Source: Candidatus Nealsonbacteria bacterium CG08_land_8_20_14_0_20_36_22 (GTDB taxonomy: Bacteria > Patescibacteriota > Minisyncoccia > Minisyncoccales > GWA2-38-27). From it: 7,649 nucleotides of DNA. Under the pieces are notes generated by a model. The model was not told where the DNA came from. It did no database searches and saw only the letters and a list, made by a program, of their open reading frames with translations. Location of the stretch: assembly GCA_002774555.1 (NCBI GenBank), contig PEYC01000042.1, forward strand, positions 1-7,649. The letters are read 5' to 3'. Below are positions 5,818 through 7,649 of the stretch, in pieces; the stretch's first letter is position 1, and every line of letters begins with the position of its first letter. The position numbers and the translations under genes were made by a program.

Positions 5818-5855
5818 ATGGGAGTTCTCTTTTTTTAAAAAAAGAGAACTCCCAT
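5818..5855 (-). repeat. Perfect 38-nt palindrome between the unit B peptide and the downstream genes
   Basis: Two 19-nt arms (ATGGGAGTTCTCTTTTTTT and its exact complement) meet with no central base. As RNA it forms a long hairpin 11 nt after the 32-residue peptide's stop codon. There is no T-run after the 3' arm (TCTTATTAGG follows), so it is not a classical terminator in this direction. It fits an intercistronic stabiliser or partial attenuator that sets the peptide-to-enzyme ratio. Confidence 0.9.
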
Positions 5856-5865
5856 AGCCGTTGGA

Positions 5866-5964
5866 CTATGTCCCGACTTCCCCAGCGTTTAAAGCTTGGG
5901 TTAGACGAAGTTTTGTCTTTTTCTTGCGTAGGGAAGAGGATTTCACCCTTTTCTTTGTTTCCAC
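5866..5964 (-). CDS. Candidate precursor or leader peptide of unit B, 32 residues, GTG start
   Basis: The frame starts at GTG 5964 and ends at TAG 5866. It encodes a basic peptide beginning METKKRVKSSSLRKKKTKLR and ending LTQALNAGEVGT. It has no Cys and no aromatic residue, so thioether or Trp/Tyr crosslinks are unlikely; Lys, Arg, Asn or Thr would have to be the modified sites. The start is supported by GAAAGGAGGTGA with 9-nt spacing, the same 12-mer that precedes the peptides of units A and C. It is the first gene after the unit B promoter and is followed by the 38-nt palindrome and the maturase. The order peptide, hairpin, enzyme is typical of RiPP operons. The alternative is a regulatory leader peptide: the Lys/Arg-rich sequence before a hairpin would suit attenuation. 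Confidence 0.6.
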   Translation of the reverse strand: METKKRVKSSSLRKKKTKLRLTQALNAGEVGT

Positions 5965-5975
5965 TGGACTTCACC

Positions 5976-6038
5976 TCCTTTCAAATATAAAGTTGTTAAA
6001 GAGCCTTTGCCGAAGAACGCCTTCAGCATACTAATTCT
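5976..6038 (-). promoter_or_regulatory. 5' leader of unit B, related to the unit C leader
   Basis: This stretch from the -10 box to the ribosome binding site aligns at its start with the unit C leader. It can form GCTGAAG-gcgtt-CTTCGGC, a 7-bp hairpin with a 5-nt loop. The paired segment is better here than in unit C. Confidence 0.4.
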
Positions 6039-6067
6039 AATTTACCAAACCAAACCAACTTTGTCAA
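6039..6067 (-). promoter_or_regulatory. Promoter of unit B
   Basis: TTGACA (6062-6067), a 17-bp spacer and TAAATT (6039-6044) on the minus strand match the unit C promoter in both hexamers and spacing. Confidence 0.8.
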
Positions 6068-6086
6068 ATTTTTAAAGCTTTTTTAA

Positions 6087-6185
6087 TTAAAAAAGGGGCT
6101 CTGTCTCATATTTTCCCCAAAATTCTTCGTCTAACATTTTATTGCCTTATATTCCCATTATACCGCAAAATCTTTGCTAAAACAA
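6087..6185 (-). repeat. Dispersed intergenic repeat, copy 3 (deleted) with promoter box
   Basis: The copy keeps the promoter part (TTGTTT at 6180-6185, 17-bp spacer, TATAAT at 6157-6162, then GGGAATA) and the FW-motif part, but lacks the coiled-coil segment of copies 1 and 2. The residual frame 6137-6087 encodes MLDEEFWGKYETEPLF, matching MLNEKFWKKY of copy 1. A weak GGGG/CCCC hairpin followed by six Ts (6089-6118) may end a short transcript. The -35 box lies in the tail of the preceding terminator. Confidence 0.6.
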
Positions 6186-6216
6186 AACCGAGGAGCTAAG
6201 CTCCTCGGTTTTGTTT
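6180..6216 (-). terminator. Very strong terminator after the GNAT gene
   Basis: Two perfect 18-nt arms around a single central base form an A-run, GC-rich stem, T-run structure (stem CCGAGGAGCT / AGCTCCTCGG, tail TTTTGTTT). It is symmetric and could terminate in both directions. The GNAT stop codon is at its very edge. Confidence 0.9.
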
Positions 6217-6703
6217 ATTCTTTCAAATCATAAAACATTTTTAAAACAATTGGCAAAAATTCGTTTTTTGGATATTTTTTAAAACCGCAGGGCTTAAAAC
6301 CACACTTCTTATATGCTTCAATCGCCCTCAAATTATCTGGTCTAACTTCTAAACAAACTTTTTTATATTTATATTCCCGAATTTCCTTAAGGGCAATCCT
6401 GATAGCACTACTTCCATATCCCTTACCCCAATATTTTTTTTCTCCAATAATAATCTGAATTCCACAAATTTTATCTGTTATTCTATAAAAAGCGATGTGA
6501 CCAATTACATTTTTATTGTTCAACAGAATAAGACGGTGCTGGTCTTTTTTATTACTTAACATCTTGTTAAAACACCTTTCAACTTCTTGATTAGAAATCG
6601 GTTTTAAAACTCCGCTAGTAAGCTTTAATAAAAACCTATCCCGCCACCATTTGGTGAAATATTTTATATCGCTCGGTTTTAATTTCCTTAATATTATTCT
6701 CAT
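6215..6703 (-). CDS. GNAT-family N-acetyltransferase (RimJ/RimL-like)
   Basis: This 162-residue single-domain protein starts with IILRKLKPSDIKYFTKWW, the usual opening of RimJ/RimL-like GNATs. It has the acetyl-CoA pyrophosphate loop YWGKGYGSSA (91-100, RxxGxG type) and motif B NLRAIEAYKKCGF (124-136). It transfers an acetyl group from acetyl-CoA to an amine; the substrate is unknown. It lies between units A and B with its own promoter and terminator, so it is probably independent, though acetylation of a Lys-rich peptide would be chemically possible. There is no Shine-Dalgarno, and the ATG is only 10 nt below the -10 box, suggesting a nearly leaderless transcript. AT-rich codon use resembles the methyltransferase gene. 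Confidence 0.9.
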   Translation of the reverse strand: MRIILRKLKPSDIKYFTKWWRDRFLLKLTSGVLKPISNQEVERCFNKMLSNKKDQHRLILLNNKNVIGHIAFYRITDKICGIQIIIGEKKYWGKGYGSSAIRIALKEIREYKYKKVCLEVRPDNLRAIEAYKKCGFKPCGFKKYPKNEFLPIVLKMFYDLKE

Positions 6704-6713
6704 TTTATTATTA

Positions 6714-6742
6714 ATTATATATTTAATAATAGATTAAAACAA
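6714..6742 (-). promoter_or_regulatory. Promoter of the GNAT gene
   Basis: TTGTTT (6737-6742), a 17-bp spacer and a perfect TATAAT (6714-6719) lie just before the ATG at 6703. The hexamers are the same as in repeat copy 3. Confidence 0.65.
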
Positions 6743-6783
6743 TAAAAAACTTTTCAGCTAAAAGATATTTCCGCGCTATAGTA

Positions 6784-6832
6784 TAAAATAAAAATCGTCC
6801 AAGCTCAATAAAATAAGCAAGGACGATTTTTT
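6784..6832 (-). terminator. Intrinsic terminator of unit A
   Basis: AAAATCGTCC and GGACGATTTT (6791-6800 and 6821-6830) form a perfect 10-bp stem around an AT-rich loop, followed on the minus strand by TTTTATTTTAT. It lies about 10 bp after the stop of the 30-residue peptide. Confidence 0.8.
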
Positions 6833-6840
6833 GCCGACTT

Positions 6841-6933
6841 TTAATGCCGGCAATTACTCGGTAATTGGCAGGTGTTACAAGGTTTCGGACCCTTAAGAGG
6901 GGTAACCTTAACACCTTTAATTACCTTCTTCAT
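6841..6933 (-). CDS. Candidate RiPP precursor peptide of unit A, 30 residues, three cysteines
   Basis: The peptide has a basic leader (MKKVIKGVKVTPLKGPKP) and a C-terminal core CNTCQLPSNCRH. Cysteines 19, 22 and 28 are spaced C-x2-C-x5-C. It starts at ATG 6933 after GAAAGGAGGTGA with 8-nt spacing; the ribosome binding site directly abuts the TAG stop of the radical SAM enzyme at 6950, so translation is probably coupled. Position, size and the Cys-containing C-terminus support a precursor role. The leader is unusually short for a RiPP, so a small metal-binding protein or cofactor-like peptide is the alternative. There is no known family match. A longer overlapping frame in this stretch (6914-6723) is a shadow. 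Confidence 0.8.
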   Translation of the reverse strand: MKKVIKGVKVTPLKGPKPCNTCQLPSNCRH

Positions 6934-6949
6934 ATTAATCACCTCCTTT

Positions 6950-7649
6950 CTACTGACTGAAAGTAATATCTTTTAACAGTTCTTCGGTCATTATACGATA
7001 CAGTTCGCAGTTTCTTGCAACTACATTATTTTTTTTACGTCTTTCTGTCTCAAACGCTACATAACATCCTCCCACGCATTGGCCCTCAATCGCACACCCT
7101 CGACAAGCTAAAATTTCTCCTGGCATTTTTGAACAAACAATCTGATAATATTTACTTTCTGGACCAAAAATTTCCTCGGGCGAATTTATAAATATATCGC
7201 CCAACACTTCTGAGCTATAACCACATAGATATACTTTTCCTCGAGGATTGACGATAAGGCTATTACCACGAATCCCACCGCAAAAGGCAGTAAATTCTTT
7301 CGAAGATGGATTAAAAATATTTTCTAATGGTCTGTCCCAAAAACCATTAACTGTAATTCCAAGTTTTGCTGCATATCTCCGCAAGGCAAGAAGCTTACAA
7401 GCTACGTCTTCTATGGAAATGTTAATCTGGTGGATAACATCTATGTCTATCCTTACGTCTCTCATTTGATTGGCGCTAACAAAATCAATTAGACGCTCAT
7501 CAATTAAATGAAAGTTGGCTTGATTAACTGTTACCATAAATCCGTCCGGAAGAATTCCTATCTTTTTCAACATCTTCCATCCTTTTAAAATATCATCGAA
7601 TGTTCCTCTGCCATCACGATAAATCCTAACCGCATCATTTCCTGGTTTA
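6950..7649 (-). CDS. Radical SAM/SPASM maturase, C-terminal part (unit A, 5' end outside window)
   Basis: The frame stays open to the right edge; ATG 7573 is internal, since upstream codons encode the conserved-looking RIYRDGRGTFDDILKGWKML typical of the middle of radical SAM barrels. The CX3CX2C motif must lie outside the window. The visible SPASM domain is complete: CGGIRGNSLIVNPRGKVYLC (C-x13-G-x4-C), then CRGCAIEGQCVGGC (CX2CX5CX3C) and a last Cys in VARNC before a C-terminal helix. It is a peptide or protein maturase of the anSME/sactisynthase type with auxiliary Fe-S clusters. Whether an N-terminal recognition domain is present cannot be seen. The 30-residue peptide 16 nt downstream is the likely substrate. 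Confidence 0.9.
   Translation of the reverse strand, partial: KPGNDAVRIYRDGRGTFDDILKGWKMLKKIGILPDGFMVTVNQANFHLIDERLIDFVSANQMRDVRIDIDVIHQINISIEDVACKLLALRRYAAKLGITVNGFWDRPLENIFNPSSKEFTAFCGGIRGNSLIVNPRGKVYLCGYSSEVLGDIFINSPEEIFGPESKYYQIVCSKMPGEILACRGCAIEGQCVGGCYVAFETERRKKNNVVARNCELYRIMTEELLKDITFSQ

Noticed and set aside
5818..5855. Insertion-sequence or transposon end
   Set aside because: Only one palindrome is present, with no transposase, no matching partner and no target duplication in the window.
5700..5990. Plus-strand frame across the unit B peptide region
   Set aside because: It crosses the palindrome and overlaps three minus-strand frames with good start signals; it has no ribosome binding site of its own.
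6723..6914. Minus-strand frame of 63 codons overlapping the unit A peptide
   Set aside because: It runs through the terminator hairpin and lacks a ribosome binding site at its start; the 30-residue frame at 6933-6841 has a near-perfect one.
1..7649. CRISPR arrays, tRNA or rRNA genes
   Set aside because: No regularly spaced direct repeats, cloverleaf sequences or rRNA-like stretches were seen on either strand.

Overview
The window looks like part of an AT-rich, compact bacterial genome, most consistent with a member of the Candidate Phyla Radiation (Patescibacteria). This is inferred from the lysine/asparagine/isoleucine-rich proteins, very short gene spacing, an intrinsic terminator after almost every gene, and small degenerate repeats between genes; no taxonomic marker gene is present. 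All supportable genes lie on the minus strand, so transcription runs from high to low coordinates. TGA acts as an ordinary stop and TGG encodes Trp, so the standard bacterial code fits.

From the right edge: (A) 7649-6841 holds the C-terminal part of a radical SAM/SPASM enzyme followed at once by a 30-residue peptide with three cysteines, then a terminator. Next comes a GNAT acetyltransferase (6703-6215) with its own promoter and a very strong terminator. (B) 6067-4246 is a second unit: a TTGACA promoter, a 32-residue Lys/Arg-rich peptide with a GTG start, a perfect 38-nt palindrome, a 51-codon ORF, and a 460-490-residue enzyme with a PqqD-like N-terminal domain, a radical SAM core and a SPASM domain. 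A class I SAM methyltransferase (4202-3513) follows. (C) 3283-1875 is a third unit: a promoter-leader related to that of unit B, a radical SAM/SPASM enzyme, a 66-residue peptide whose C-terminal end carries eight cysteines in 18 residues, and a terminator. An HExxH-containing protein (1833-1144), a flavoprotein of the CoaC/HFCD family (849-289) and the start of a transglutaminase-like protein (277-1) complete the window.

The main interest is three different radical SAM maturase/small-peptide units within about 6 kb, which looks like a RiPP (ribosomally made, post-translationally modified peptide) island. All three small peptides are preceded by the same 12-mer GAAAGGAGGTGA. In A and C the enzyme stop codon abuts or lies inside that ribosome binding site. 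Units B and C share a related promoter and 5' leader. The expected chemistry is Fe-S/SAM radical modification of the peptides; the product cannot be predicted from sequence. No transporter or immunity gene is visible.

A second theme is a dispersed intergenic repeat in three degenerate copies (around 893-1068, 3326-3444 and 6115-6185). Each lies just downstream of a terminator and encodes an intact, frameshifted or deleted version of a small peptide containing ML-N/D-E-x-F.
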